Below are positions 1 through 9,400 of a stretch of 64,000 nt of DNA, piece after piece. The DNA comes from JAJDXO01 sp965207535 (GTDB lineage Bacteria > Pseudomonadota > Alphaproteobacteria > Rhodospirillales > UBA2165). The notes under the pieces are model-generated. The model saw only the letters and a program-made list of their open reading frames with translations, made no database searches and had not been told where the DNA came from. Position 1 is the first letter of the stretch; each line of letters begins with the position of its first letter. A program made the translations under genes and the position numbers. Location of the stretch: the NCBI GenBank assembly GCA_965207535.1, contig CBDBMR010000013.1:124001-188000 (forward strand). Direction: 5' to 3'.

Positions 1-391
1 CGTGGCGCGCGCGGATGCTTTCATGGAGCAGGTCCGTCACCAGGTCGGCGGACAGGTGGTACGCGTAGGACACCTGTTGCGGCGTGAAATAGTGGGTGAA
101 GTCCCGGTCGCGCGCACCCCACCCTTCGAAGGCGACACCGTACTTGCGCGTTCCATTCAGGCGCCGCTGGATTGTCTCGTGGGGCAATTCCGTCAGATGC
201 CGCAGTTCCTGGACCAGGCTCGGCCAGCTGCCTTCGCCCACACCGATGGCCGGGATGCGCGAATCGTATATGTGGTGCAACTCGTAATCGCTCTCGGGGT
301 GAAGACGCGTTACGCTGGCGGCCGCCAAGGATCCGGCGGTTCCCCGCCCGATGACCGCGACCTTTCGTATGGAATTACTGCCCGGCTCCAT
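1..391 (-). CDS. Flavin-dependent (tryptophan-type) halogenase, N-terminal part, cut by the window edge
   Basis: The minus strand reads 130 codons without a stop from ATG 391 to the left edge; a GAGGGA Shine-Dalgarno lies 3 bases upstream of the ATG. The protein has the FAD dinucleotide fold at residues 11-20 (VAVIGRGTAG), then a GVGEGSWPSL segment (50-59), then TRKYGVAFEGW with a lysine at 83 where tryptophan 7-halogenases carry the catalytic lysine that holds hypohalous acid. Members of this family (PF04820) halogenate tryptophan, pyrrole or phenolic substrates with FADH2 supplied by a separate reductase. The C-terminal two thirds, with the usual WxWxIP motif, lie outside the window, so substrate cannot be judged. 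It is divergent from the BMP-type gene; the 223 bases between them must hold both promoters. A non-halogenating flavoprotein relative is possible. Confidence 0.75.
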   Translation of the reverse strand, partial: MEPGSNSIRKVAVIGRGTAGSLAAASVTRLHPESDYELHHIYDSRIPAIGVGEGSWPSLVQELRHLTELPHETIQRRLNGTRKYGVAFEGWGARDRDFTHYFTPQQVSYAYHLSADLVTDLLHESIRARH

Positions 392-614
392 CGTCCCTCG
401 CAGCTTGCGCAGGCGTCGGTCGGTCTCCCTTCGCGGCATGCCTGGACATGCCGTATGCGCCCCGGACTACCAAATCCCGGCCCGGTTGTCACGGCATCGT
501 GATCCGGACGAGCCGGGCCCGCAGGCGCGCTTGCGATAGATCGGCCCGAAGGGCTAATTTGGTCGCGGCCAATCGGCAAATAACAATTCGGTTCAAGAAC
601 AGGTGGCATTCCTG

Positions 615-1619
615 ATGCGTAACGCTATTGGAACCCTGGCCGTTTTTGCGTTCTCCTCGCTGGTTTTCGGCGTGGCGCAAGCCGCCGGCTTCAAGCCGGC
701 GGTGGTCTACGATGTTGGCGGCAAGTTCGACAAATCCTTCAACGAGAGCGTCTTCAACGGCATCCGGCGCTTCACCGAAGAGACCGGCGTAGAGGTGATG
801 GAACTCGAAGTCACCAACGAAGCCCGGCGCCGGCAGGCCATGGAGCGGATGATCCAGCGCGGTGCCACGGTGCTGCTGGGTGTCGGTTTCGGGCAGGCGG
901 ATGCAATCAACGCCGTCGCCAAGGCCAATCCGGACAAGCAGTTCTCGATCATCGACGTGTTCTGGCTGGATCGGCCGAACCTGCGTCAATATTCCTTCAA
1001 GGAGCATGAGGGCAGCTATCTTGTCGGCGTCGCCGCGGCGATGAAATCCGAGACCGGCACGGTCGGGTTCGTCGGCGGCATGGACAGCCCGGCGATCCGG
1101 AAATTCGCCTGCGGCTACGTCCAGGGCGCCAAGTCCGTCGGCGGCGATGTCACTGTGCTGCAGGACATGACCGGCATGACCCCGGCGGCTTGGAACGATC
1201 CGGTCAAGGGAGCGGAACTGACGCGGGGACAGATCGACAGGGGCGCGGACGTGGTCTATCAGGCGGCCGGCGGCACCGGTATCGGCGTCATCAAGGCGGC
1301 GGCGGATGCCGGCAAGCTGTCGATCGGCGTTGATTCCAACCAGAACCACCTCGCGCCGGGTTCCGTTCTCACTTCGATGGTGAAGCGGGTCGATCTGGCC
1401 GCCTATCGGACCTTCATGGATGCCATGAAGGGCGAGTTCACCGCAGGCGTCCGCTCGCTGGGCCTTGCCGAAGGCGGGGTCGGCTGGGCCGTGGACGAGC
1501 ACAACCGGGCCTTGGTGTCCGGTGAGATCGAAGCGGCGGTCGAGAAAGCCAAACAGGCGATCATTTCGGGCGCCGTAAAGGTCCACAACTACGAGGACGA
1601 TTCCAACTGTCCGTTCTGA
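615..1619 (+). CDS. BMP-family ABC transporter substrate-binding protein
   Basis: This is a periplasmic binding protein of the Bmp/PnrA/Med family (PF02608), 334 residues, which is normal length. In other bacteria such proteins bind nucleosides or related ligands for an ABC importer. The start is ATG 615 because AGGTGG at 601-606 is an 8-base-spaced Shine-Dalgarno; the upstream GTG at 603 lies inside that site. Residues 1-23 form a signal peptide ending in VAQAA. The mature part opens with the family pattern (PAVVYDVGGKFDKSFNESV) and contains the conserved GGTGIGVIKAA segment and the VGVDSNQ-like strand (IGVDSNQN). No permease or ATPase is adjacent, so it is an orphan binding protein here. 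Ligand is unknown. Confidence 0.85.
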   Translation: MRNAIGTLAVFAFSSLVFGVAQAAGFKPAVVYDVGGKFDKSFNESVFNGIRRFTEETGVEVMELEVTNEARRRQAMERMIQRGATVLLGVGFGQADAINAVAKANPDKQFSIIDVFWLDRPNLRQYSFKEHEGSYLVGVAAAMKSETGTVGFVGGMDSPAIRKFACGYVQGAKSVGGDVTVLQDMTGMTPAAWNDPVKGAELTRGQIDRGADVVYQAAGGTGIGVIKAAADAGKLSIGVDSNQNHLAPGSVLTSMVKRVDLAAYRTFMDAMKGEFTAGVRSLGLAEGGVGWAVDEHNRALVSGEIEAAVEKAKQAIISGAVKVHNYEDDSNCPF

Positions 1620-1762
1620 TCCGCCCGGGCACGGCTCTTGCCGGATCGCCGAAGCGGGCCTCGTCCGCCCCGGCTTGCATCAGGACAGGCGTTTTGTTAC
1701 CCCTGTTTCTCCGGTTCCACCGACGACCCCGCCGTATGGGTATGGACGATAAGGCGCCCGCA

Positions 1763-2869
1763 ATGACCTCCGAATCGAGCATGCCGGCAGACCCGTCGGC
1801 AGCACCTGTTTTCGTGACCGGCTCGTCCGGACATGTGGGCGCCAATCTCGTGCGCCGGCTGCTCGACGACGGCGCTCGCGTCCGGGTATTGCTGAGACGC
1901 GAGAGCAACAATGAGGGCCTGGATGGTCTCGACGTGGAGCGCACGTTCGGCGACCTCCGGGATCTGGACGCCACCAGAAAGGCGCTGGCCGGATGCCGGG
2001 GCGTCTATCATGTGGCGGCGAAGATCTCGACCATCAAGGGCAACCGCGCCCATCGCCGCGAGTTGTTCGAGTGCAATGTCATCGGCACCCGCAACGTGCT
2101 GCAGGCGGCGCGGGAAGCCGATGCCGGCCGGGTGGTGGTGACGGGCTCTCTCAGCGCGGTCGGCTACGATCTCGACGATCCGTCCCGGCCCAGCGACGAG
2201 ACCATGCCGTTCTATCCCATGGAGCGCACGATGCCCTATGGGCGCAGCAAGTCGCTCGTCGAGCAGGAATGCTGGCTCGCGGCGGCGGCCGGACAGGATG
2301 TCGTGGTTGCGACCTGCTGCGCGGTGGTGGGAGGCGCCGATTTCTTCCCCTCGCGGCTGGGAAGAACCTTGTGCGACTACACCAACGGCAAGCTCCACGC
2401 GTATGTGGATGGCGGGTTCGAGTTCGTCGCGGCGCGCGACATCGTCGAGGGGCATCTGCTGTGCATGCGCCACGGCCGCTCGGGCGAGAAATATATCTTC
2501 AGCAGCGAATACAAGACCATATCGGAAATCCTCGAACTGTATGAGGAAGTCTCGGGCGTCCCGCGGCCGCGCCGGCGGATTCCGGCTCCCTTGATGCTCG
2601 TCTTTTCGGAAGTGGCGAGTTTTTACCTGAGCCGGTTCCATCCGGACTTTCCCCAGCGGCTCACCCCGGGCGCCATCCGCCTGCTGAAAAAGCGCCGCCA
2701 TGCCGACACCGGCAAGGCGAAGCGGGAACTCGGCTACCGGCCGACCAGCATCCGCGATGCGGTGCATGAGGCCTATGCGTTTCACTTCTCCCGCAACGCC
2801 ATCCGGAATCCGGCGGCGAAACCCCCGCGCGAGGCCGTGCAGGCGGTACGCGAAGGGAGCCCGGCATGA
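1763..2869 (+). CDS. sdmB: SdmB-like NAD(P)-dependent 3beta-hydroxysteroid dehydrogenase/decarboxylase (extended SDR)
   Basis: This is an extended short-chain dehydrogenase with the nucleotide motif TGSSGHVG near the N-terminus and the catalytic YxxxK as YGRSK. In Methylococcus, SdmB works with SdmA to remove one C-4 methyl group of sterols by oxidising the 3-hydroxyl and decarboxylating the C-4 carboxylate. The assignment rests on the fold plus the position: it is the first gene of an operon that also holds a Rieske oxygenase, an ERG24-type reductase, CYP51 and a squalene epoxidase-cyclase. The 3' end overlaps sdmA by 4 bases (ATGA). The start is uncertain: ATG 1736, 1742 and 1763 are all in frame. 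I prefer 1763 because AAGG at 1751-1754 is suitably spaced. Without the context it would be called a generic HpnA-like epimerase. Confidence 0.75.
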   Translation: MTSESSMPADPSAAPVFVTGSSGHVGANLVRRLLDDGARVRVLLRRESNNEGLDGLDVERTFGDLRDLDATRKALAGCRGVYHVAAKISTIKGNRAHRRELFECNVIGTRNVLQAAREADAGRVVVTGSLSAVGYDLDDPSRPSDETMPFYPMERTMPYGRSKSLVEQECWLAAAAGQDVVVATCCAVVGGADFFPSRLGRTLCDYTNGKLHAYVDGGFEFVAARDIVEGHLLCMRHGRSGEKYIFSSEYKTISEILELYEEVSGVPRPRRRIPAPLMLVFSEVASFYLSRFHPDFPQRLTPGAIRLLKKRRHADTGKAKRELGYRPTSIRDAVHEAYAFHFSRNAIRNPAAKPPREAVQAVREGSPA

Positions 2870-3966
2870 AGCCGGGCCCGAGCGCGCCGCCGCCCGGCTT
2901 CGAGGAAGCCGGCACGCTGCGCCAGCAGGCGCGCAGCGCCGGCATGGACCCGAACTACTGGTATGCGGTCGAGGAAGTGCGCCGGGTCAAGCCGGGAACC
3001 GTGCTGGAGGTCGTTTTCTGGAAGCATTCGATCGCGCTGTTCCGGGGAACGGACGGCACGTTCCACGCGATCGAGAATCGCTGCGCCCACCGCCAGCTCA
3101 AGCTCTCCATCGGCGATGTGCACGGATGCAAGCTGGTGTGCGCCTATCACGGCTGGGAGTATGGCGGGGAAGACCGGCCCGCCGGAGTTCCGTATGACGG
3201 CGACGGGCGGAGCTTTCCGCAGCTCGCGCTCAGGACCTATCCGGTGAAGGTCCGCTATGGCTTGGTCTGGCTTTTTCCCGGAGACCCGGAGTTGGCGGAG
3301 CAGCGCGGGATTCCGGAAATTCCCGAACTGGAGGGGCCCGGCCGATGGACCTGCGTGCCGCTGCGCTTCACCTGGGCGGCGCACCACTCGATGGTGGTCG
3401 ACAATGTGTGCGACTTCACCCACGCGCATCTGCACGGCCGCTACCGGCCCTTCGACGGAGCCGCCCTCACCCGCTGCGAGACCCTCGGCGACAATGTGCA
3501 TCTCGCCTATGAGACGCGCGTCGGGCGCGGCCGCATTTCGGGGCTGTTCGTGGACCACAAGCGACTCGACACCGACCGCATGGAACTGTGCTACGAATAT
3601 CCCTATCAGCGGTCGAACACGGGTGACGAGATCAAGCACTGGCTGTTCATGCTGCCCCTGGACGAGCACACCACGCGGGTGTTCTTCCTGTTCTATTTCA
3701 AGTCGCTGAAAATTCCGTTCCTGCCGGTGCGCATTCCGCGATTCGCCATGGCCGCGGTCATGAAGATCTCCAGCCGTTTGCTTATCGTCCCCCTGCTCAC
3801 CCAGGACCAGGGCGCGCTGGAAGCGGAGCAGCAGGGCTATGATCGACACTGGGACGCACCGCCCGTCGAGTTCAACCCCGTGGTCAAGTACTTGCAGGAG
3901 GTGACCGTGCGAAAGTGGCGGGAGCATCTGGCGCGCGAGGCGGAGGACGGCGATGCCGCCGCCTGA
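2866..3966 (+). CDS. sdmA: SdmA-like Rieske oxygenase (sterol C-4 demethylation)
   Basis: A 366-residue Rieske non-haem iron oxygenase. The [2Fe-2S] ligands are visible as C-x-H (RCAHRQ, about residues 73-75) and C-x2-H (CAYHGW, about 92-95). The catalytic domain follows, with the D-x-x-H metal region in DNVCDFTHAHLHG. In bacterial sterol makers SdmA oxidises a C-4 methyl in three steps to the carboxylate that SdmB then removes. Here it overlaps sdmB by ATGA and the next gene by 14 bases, so translation is coupled. A hydrophobic stretch in the C-terminal third (FAMAAVMKISSRLLIVPLL) could help membrane or sterol contact. Some Rieske enzymes of this type act on other steroid positions, so C-4 specificity is inferred from the neighbours. 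Confidence 0.78.
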   Translation: MKPGPSAPPPGFEEAGTLRQQARSAGMDPNYWYAVEEVRRVKPGTVLEVVFWKHSIALFRGTDGTFHAIENRCAHRQLKLSIGDVHGCKLVCAYHGWEYGGEDRPAGVPYDGDGRSFPQLALRTYPVKVRYGLVWLFPGDPELAEQRGIPEIPELEGPGRWTCVPLRFTWAAHHSMVVDNVCDFTHAHLHGRYRPFDGAALTRCETLGDNVHLAYETRVGRGRISGLFVDHKRLDTDRMELCYEYPYQRSNTGDEIKHWLFMLPLDEHTTRVFFLFYFKSLKIPFLPVRIPRFAMAAVMKISSRLLIVPLLTQDQGALEAEQQGYDRHWDAPPVEFNPVVKYLQEVTVRKWREHLAREAEDGDAAA

Positions 3967-5053
3967 AGCACTCGACCTCTCGTCGGCGCTGTCGGACCGG
4001 ATTTTGCTCGAGGCGGCGGCGATGGTGCTGGGGTTCATCGCCCTCCTCTTCGCGGCGTCGCTGGTCCTGCCGGGCCGCCGCGTCACGGGCCCCGATGCCG
4101 ACGGAAACGAACGCGTCTACAAGCTCAACGGCCTCGCGCTCTTCCTGATTATCCTGATCGTGGCAGGTCTCGCCCAGGGCTTCGGCTGGTTCTCTCTTTC
4201 GGCGCTGCACACCCACCTGCTCGCCCTTTTCGTCGTGGCGAACGGATTCGCGTTCGCTTTCTCGGGCTGGCTATATTGGCGGGGGACGCGGGCGCCCGGC
4301 GCGGTGCCCGGATTCTGGCGGGGCTATTTCTTCGGTGTGGAGGCTGCGCCGGCCTGGCTGGGGCTTGACCTGAAGCTCTTCAGCTACCGCCCCTCCCTCA
4401 TCGGCCTGGCGCTCTTCAACGCATCGTTTGCCGCCGTGCAGTACGAGACCTACGGCGAGCTGACGCTGGCGATGATGCTCTACCAGACCTTCACCTTCCT
4501 CTACGTGCTCAACTATTTCCAGTTCGAACAGGGAATGATCCACACTTGGGACATCATCAGCGAGCGCTTCGGGTGGATGCTGGTCTGGGGCGACTATGTG
4601 CTGGTGCCCTTCTTCTACTGCCTGCCGGGCTGGTGGCTGGTTCACGCGCCGGATCCGCTGCCGCCGGCCGCCGCCGCGGCGCTCGTCCTGTTGTTCGCCT
4701 TCGGCTTCTGGCTGTTCCGCGGCGCCAACCAGCAGAAGCACCGCTTCAAGCGCAACCCCGATACCACGATCTGGGGGCAACCCGCCCGGACACTCGACGG
4801 GCGCCTCCTGGTCTCGGGCTTCTGGGGAATCGGGCGGCATCTCAACTATACCGGCGAGATCTGCATCTACCTCGCCTTCGCGTTCACCACCGGGTTTGCG
4901 TCCTGGGGTCCCTACCTGCTGCCGGCATGGCTGGCGGTTCTCCTGTGGCACCGCTCGATACGCGACGAGCGCCGCTGCCGCGCCAAATACGGCGAACTTT
5001 GGGAACGCTATACCCAGCGAGCGCGTTTCTCGATGCTGCCGTTCATCCATTGA
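3953..5053 (+). CDS. ERG24/ERG4-family sterol reductase (likely Delta14)
   Basis: A 366-residue polytopic membrane protein of the ERG4/ERG24 sterol reductase family (PF01222). The family signature near the C-terminus is clear: LLVSGFWGIGRHLNYTGE, matching LLxSGWWGxxRHxNYxGD, followed by an RRCRAKYG..W..Y segment close to the end. Hydrophobic helices are spread along the whole chain, consistent with an inner-membrane reductase using NADPH. Because CYP51, the 14alpha-demethylase that leaves a Delta14 double bond, is the next gene, Delta14 reduction is the most likely job. Delta7 or Delta24 reductases share the same signature and cannot be excluded from sequence alone. A GGAGG at 3940-3944 lies well placed before ATG 3953, inside the end of sdmA. 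Confidence 0.83.
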   Translation: MPPPEALDLSSALSDRILLEAAAMVLGFIALLFAASLVLPGRRVTGPDADGNERVYKLNGLALFLIILIVAGLAQGFGWFSLSALHTHLLALFVVANGFAFAFSGWLYWRGTRAPGAVPGFWRGYFFGVEAAPAWLGLDLKLFSYRPSLIGLALFNASFAAVQYETYGELTLAMMLYQTFTFLYVLNYFQFEQGMIHTWDIISERFGWMLVWGDYVLVPFFYCLPGWWLVHAPDPLPPAAAAALVLLFAFGFWLFRGANQQKHRFKRNPDTTIWGQPARTLDGRLLVSGFWGIGRHLNYTGEICIYLAFAFTTGFASWGPYLLPAWLAVLLWHRSIRDERRCRAKYGELWERYTQRARFSMLPFIH

Positions 5054-5061
5054 GGGCGAGA

Positions 5062-6474
5062 ATGGATAACCGATTGCACGACAGCATGACGACCGCGGAT
5101 ACCGCCGACATCCCGCCGCCGGCGGACAAACCCGTTCCGGAATTGCCGGGCGGCTGGCCGCTGATCGGCCATCTCCGCGAGTTTCAGCGCGACCCCGTCG
5201 CCATGCTGAGCCGCGGCTGGCGCGAGCATGGCGATCTTTTCCGCTTCAGGCTGGGCCTCAGCGATTTCGTCCTCTTCACCGGGCCCGAGGCCCACGACTT
5301 CTATTTCAGGGCGCCGGAGTCCCAGCTGGACCCCAAGGCGGTCTACCGCTTCACCGTGCCCGTCTTCGGGCGCGGCGTAGCCTACGACGCCTCGCCGGAA
5401 ATCATGGCGGAGCAGCTCGGCTTCCTGTTTCCCGCGCTCCGTGAGGAGGCGATGCGGAAATTCGCCCTCATCATGTTCGAGGAGGCAAGCGCTTTCGCGG
5501 ACGCCCTGGGCGAGGCGGGGGAGATCGACCTGCCGCACGCGATGAACGACCTCACCGTTCGGATCGCCAGCCGCTGCCTGATCGGACAGGAGGTTCGCGA
5601 CCGGGTGGACAGCGGGTTCGCCGAGGCCTACCACGACCTGCAGAAGGGCCTCAATACGCTCGGATTCTTCCTGCCCGGCCTGCCTACCCCGGCGCATCGA
5701 AGCCGCGACCGGGCCCGGCGCGAGATAGTGGAACTCTTCAGCGGGATCATGGCACAGCGCCGGCAGGCCGGGGCCGACCCCGACGACTTCATGCAGACGC
5801 TCATGAACGCCCGTTACAAGGACGGACGCGCGCTCAGCGACGACGAGATCACGGGCATCCTGCTGACGGTGCTGTTCGCGGGCCAGCACACCAGCGCGGT
5901 GCTCGCGACCTGGACCGGCCTGGAGCTCTTCAGGGCGTCCGACTACCTGGCGCGGGTGAGGAAGGAGGCCGGGGAGGTTTACCGGGAGGCCGGTTCCATG
6001 AGCCTCGACAGCCTCCAGAACCAGCCGGCGATGGAAAACGCCGTGCGCGAATGCGAGCGGCTGCATCCGCCGCTGATCATGTTGGTCCGCAAGGTGTTCG
6101 AACCCCTGCGATATGGAGACCGGGTCGTGCCTGCCGGCACCATGGCCATGGTGTCGCCGGCGGTTTCGCACCGGCTGCCGCATGTCTTCGCCGACCCGGA
6201 ACGGTTCTCCCCCGATCGATTCGCGCCGCCCGCCAGCGAGGACAGGCAACATCACTACGCCCTGATCGGCTTCGGCGGCGGCAAACATGCCTGCATGGGC
6301 AAGAATTTCGCCTACATGCAGCTCAAGGCAATCTGGACGGTTCTGCTCGACCGCTTCGACTTCGTTGCCGACGCAAGGTTTCCGCGCCCGGACTACGGCA
6401 GTTGGGTGACGGGACCCGAGAAGCCGTGCCGGGTCGGCTACCGCCGCCGCGCGGAGCCGAGCGTCTTTCGATGA
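5062..6474 (+). CDS. cyp51: CYP51 sterol 14alpha-demethylase
   Basis: A cytochrome P450 of 470 residues with features specific for CYP51. The substrate-recognition region near residue 100 reads VYRFTVPVFGRGVAYDAS, resembling the family's Y..F..P.FG.GV.(F/Y)D signature. The I-helix carries FAGQHTS. The haem loop is FGGGKHACMGKNFAY with the axial cysteine at 411, followed by MQLKAIW, as in other CYP51 proteins. It removes the 14alpha-methyl of lanosterol-like sterols in three oxidations and needs a ferredoxin or reductase partner not found here. The start at ATG 5062 has GAGGGCGAGA immediately upstream; ATG 5086 is an alternative. The stop overlaps the next gene by ATGA. No N-terminal membrane anchor is obvious, as in other bacterial CYP51s. 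Confidence 0.92.
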   Translation: MDNRLHDSMTTADTADIPPPADKPVPELPGGWPLIGHLREFQRDPVAMLSRGWREHGDLFRFRLGLSDFVLFTGPEAHDFYFRAPESQLDPKAVYRFTVPVFGRGVAYDASPEIMAEQLGFLFPALREEAMRKFALIMFEEASAFADALGEAGEIDLPHAMNDLTVRIASRCLIGQEVRDRVDSGFAEAYHDLQKGLNTLGFFLPGLPTPAHRSRDRARREIVELFSGIMAQRRQAGADPDDFMQTLMNARYKDGRALSDDEITGILLTVLFAGQHTSAVLATWTGLELFRASDYLARVRKEAGEVYREAGSMSLDSLQNQPAMENAVRECERLHPPLIMLVRKVFEPLRYGDRVVPAGTMAMVSPAVSHRLPHVFADPERFSPDRFAPPASEDRQHHYALIGFGGGKHACMGKNFAYMQLKAIWTVLLDRFDFVADARFPRPDYGSWVTGPEKPCRVGYRRRAEPSVFR

Positions 6475-9400
6475 GCGAAGCCGCTAAGCGGCGTTACGAC
6501 GTAGCCGTTGTCGGCGCGGGTCCGGTCGGGAGCGTGTGCGCGCTGGCCCATGCGCGCAAGGGCGCCCGCGTGGTCCTTCTCGAAGCCAATCCCAATGCAT
6601 CCAGGCGCCTGGCCGGCGAGTGGCTGCATCCGCCGGCCGTCAGTATATTGCGCGAGATCGGGATCGACATGCTGCCCCGCGGCGCCCCGGGAAAAGGTTT
6701 TGTGGTGTTCCCCGAAGACGGCTCCGATCCGATTCCGCTTCCCTACCCGGACGAATCCAGGGGTTTGATATGCCATCATGAAACGCTCGTCTCGAGCCTC
6801 CGCGAAGCGACCGAAAACGAGGCCGATATCGATTTCATTTCCCCTGCGCGGGTCAAGGAGGTCGATGACGGACGGCTCACCTTTTCCGTCGATGGCGATG
6901 ATCGCGCCATAACCGCCGAGCGCATCGTCGGCGCGGACGGCCGGGCCTCGATCGTGCGCCGGTCGCTGGGCGTCTCCATGAACCCGGTGCTCTACTCGCG
7001 GATGCTGGGGGTCACGATAAACGAAGCGGGCCTGCCCTTCGAAGGCTACGGGCACGTGGTGCTGGGCGGGCCGGGTCCGATCCTCATATACGCGCTGGCG
7101 GACGACTGCGTCCGGGTCATCGTGGATATTCCACCGGACCGCTGGAGCCCCCGGGACCGGGTCGGCTTCCTGTCGGAATCCTGCGCCGGACTGCTGCCGG
7201 GAGAGCTCGGTCCGGCTTTCGTCGAGGCGCTGCGGGCCGGGCAATTCCATGCGGCAGGCAACCAGTTGAGCCCGCGCATCACTTATGGAAACTCGCGCCG
7301 GGTGGTGATCGGCGACGCGGCCGGGCACTACCATCCCCTGACGGCAGTCGGCATGACGCTCGGATTCGGCGATGCGCTGGCGCTGGCGGAGGGCGGGGAT
7401 TTTCGCGACTTCACCGCCGAACGTTTCCGGGCGGCCGGGGTTCCCGAGTTTCTGGCAATGGGACTTTATGAGGTCTTTGCCGACCATCGCGCGGAAGCGG
7501 TGGTCCTCAGACGCGCGATCTATCACGGCTGGCGGACGAACTCGACGTATCGTAACCGGACCATGCGGCTGCTCGCCTGCGATGACCGGTCGGTGACCGG
7601 CATGAGCCTGGCAATTTGCGGCACTGCGGCCCGAGCGCTGACCCGGGAGGTTTCGTTCTTCTTCCGCCGGTTCGCCCTGCATCGGACCGGGACCGTCCTG
7701 AAGGGGCTCGTCATTCGCTTCTGGTGGCTCCAGCGGGGCTTTCTCCAACTGCGGACGGCGAGGATCAAGGGCCGGGAAGAAGACAGGCAGGCCCGCGACA
7801 GCCTCGCCCGCGCCTTTCTGCACTCCATGTCATCCGAGGCCGAAGGCGCCGGACCCGACCGCCCAAAGGAAATCGAAGCGCCCGATGCCGGGCCGGCCTT
7901 GCAGAGCGCATCCGCGCGCCTGCTGAGCCTCCAGCGGGACGACGGCGGCTGGGAAGGCGAGATGGTCTGGTGTCCCATGCTCACCGCGCAATATGCGCTG
8001 CTGCATTGCGTTATCGGCCGGCCGCTCGATCCCGGCCGGCGCCGGCGCGTGCTGCGCTCCTTCGAGCGAACCCGCCTCGAAGGCGGCGCATGGGGCCTGC
8101 ATGAGCACTCGGAGCCGCACCTGTTCGTCACCGCGCTCGTTTATGCCGCGGCGAGACTGCTCGGCGTCGAGCGCGATGACCCTCTCGTCGAACCGGCCCG
8201 GCGGTTCATTCAGGCCGAGGGGATTCTCGGCATTCCGAGCTGGGGGAAATTCTGGCTGGCGCTCCTCAACCTCTATGACTGGCGCGGGGTAAACGCGGTT
8301 CTGCCGGAACTCTGGAGCCTCCCGCGCCGGATACCGCTGCACCCGTCGAACTGGTACTGCCACACCCGGCTCATCTACATGGCGATGGCGGCGATTTACG
8401 CCCGCCGGTTCCAGACACCCGTCACGCCGGAGATCGTCTCGCTGCGCGACGAGCTGTTTCCCGAGGGCTTCGCCGGCACCGATTTCCCGGCCGCCCGCAA
8501 CCGCCTGCGCGAGGCCGACCTCTATGCGCGGCCGAGCGTCTGGCTCAGGGCCGGATACGGAATTGCGCGGCTGTACGAGCGTTTCCACAACAAACGCCTG
8601 CGCGCAAAGTGCACGGAAGCGATTGTCGAGCGCATCGGGTGGGAACTGCGGACCACAAGCCACACGAGCATCTCGCCGGTCAGCGGCCTTCTCAACATTC
8701 TTGCGCTGTGGCTGCACGACCCGGACGACGCCGATTGCGCCGAGGCGCTCGCCCAATTGGACGGCTGGATCTGGGAGGACGAGGAAGACGGCGCGCGCGT
8801 CACCGGCGCGAGAAGCGCCTCATGGGACACCGGGTTCGCGCTGCAGGCGCTGGCGGCGCTGCCCGAGCCCGCCGGCGGGGCCGGAGAGGCTCTTCGGCGC
8901 GGGGCCGGCTTCCTGCTCGAGCAACGGATCGACAGGAGCTTCGAAGGGTTTCGCGAGGCCTACCGGACCGACCCCAAGGGCGGCTGGTGTTTCGCCGGCG
9001 GATGGCACGGCTGGCCGGTGAGCGACTGCACGGCGGAGGCGGTGCTGGGAATTATCGCGGCCGGCGGAACGGACAAGGCGGCGCTCGGCGATGCGGCCGC
9101 CTTCATGTTGCGCGCGCAGAACCGCGATGGCGGCTTCGGCAGCTATGAGGCGCGCCGCTCGGCGTTCGGTCTGGAGTGGCTCAATCCGGCCGAGATGTTC
9201 GGCGACTCCATGACGGAGCATTCCTTCGTGGAATGCACCGCATCCTGCCTCGCGGCGCTTGCCGCCTGCGGGGAACGCGATCCCGAAATCGCGCCCGAAA
9301 TTACGAACGGGGCGGCGGCGGACGCCGTCTCCCGGGCCGAATCCTGGCTGCGCCGGACCCAGGAAGTCGACGGCTCGTGGCGCGGCGTCTGGGGCGTCCA

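Noticed and set aside
2..502. A plus-strand open frame at the left edge
   Set aside because: The minus strand encodes a halogenase with a clear FAD motif over the same bases.
489..1586. A long minus-strand frame opposite the BMP-type gene
   Set aside because: No recognisable motif; the plus strand has a signal peptide, ribosome site and family pattern.
4546..5061. An upstream extension of the CYP51 frame
   Set aside because: It overlaps conserved parts of the sterol reductase in another frame and lacks P450 features.
6051..6470. An upstream extension of the epoxidase-cyclase frame inside cyp51
   Set aside because: The extension has no protein character and overlaps the haem region of CYP51; ATG 6471 overlapping the stop is the natural start.
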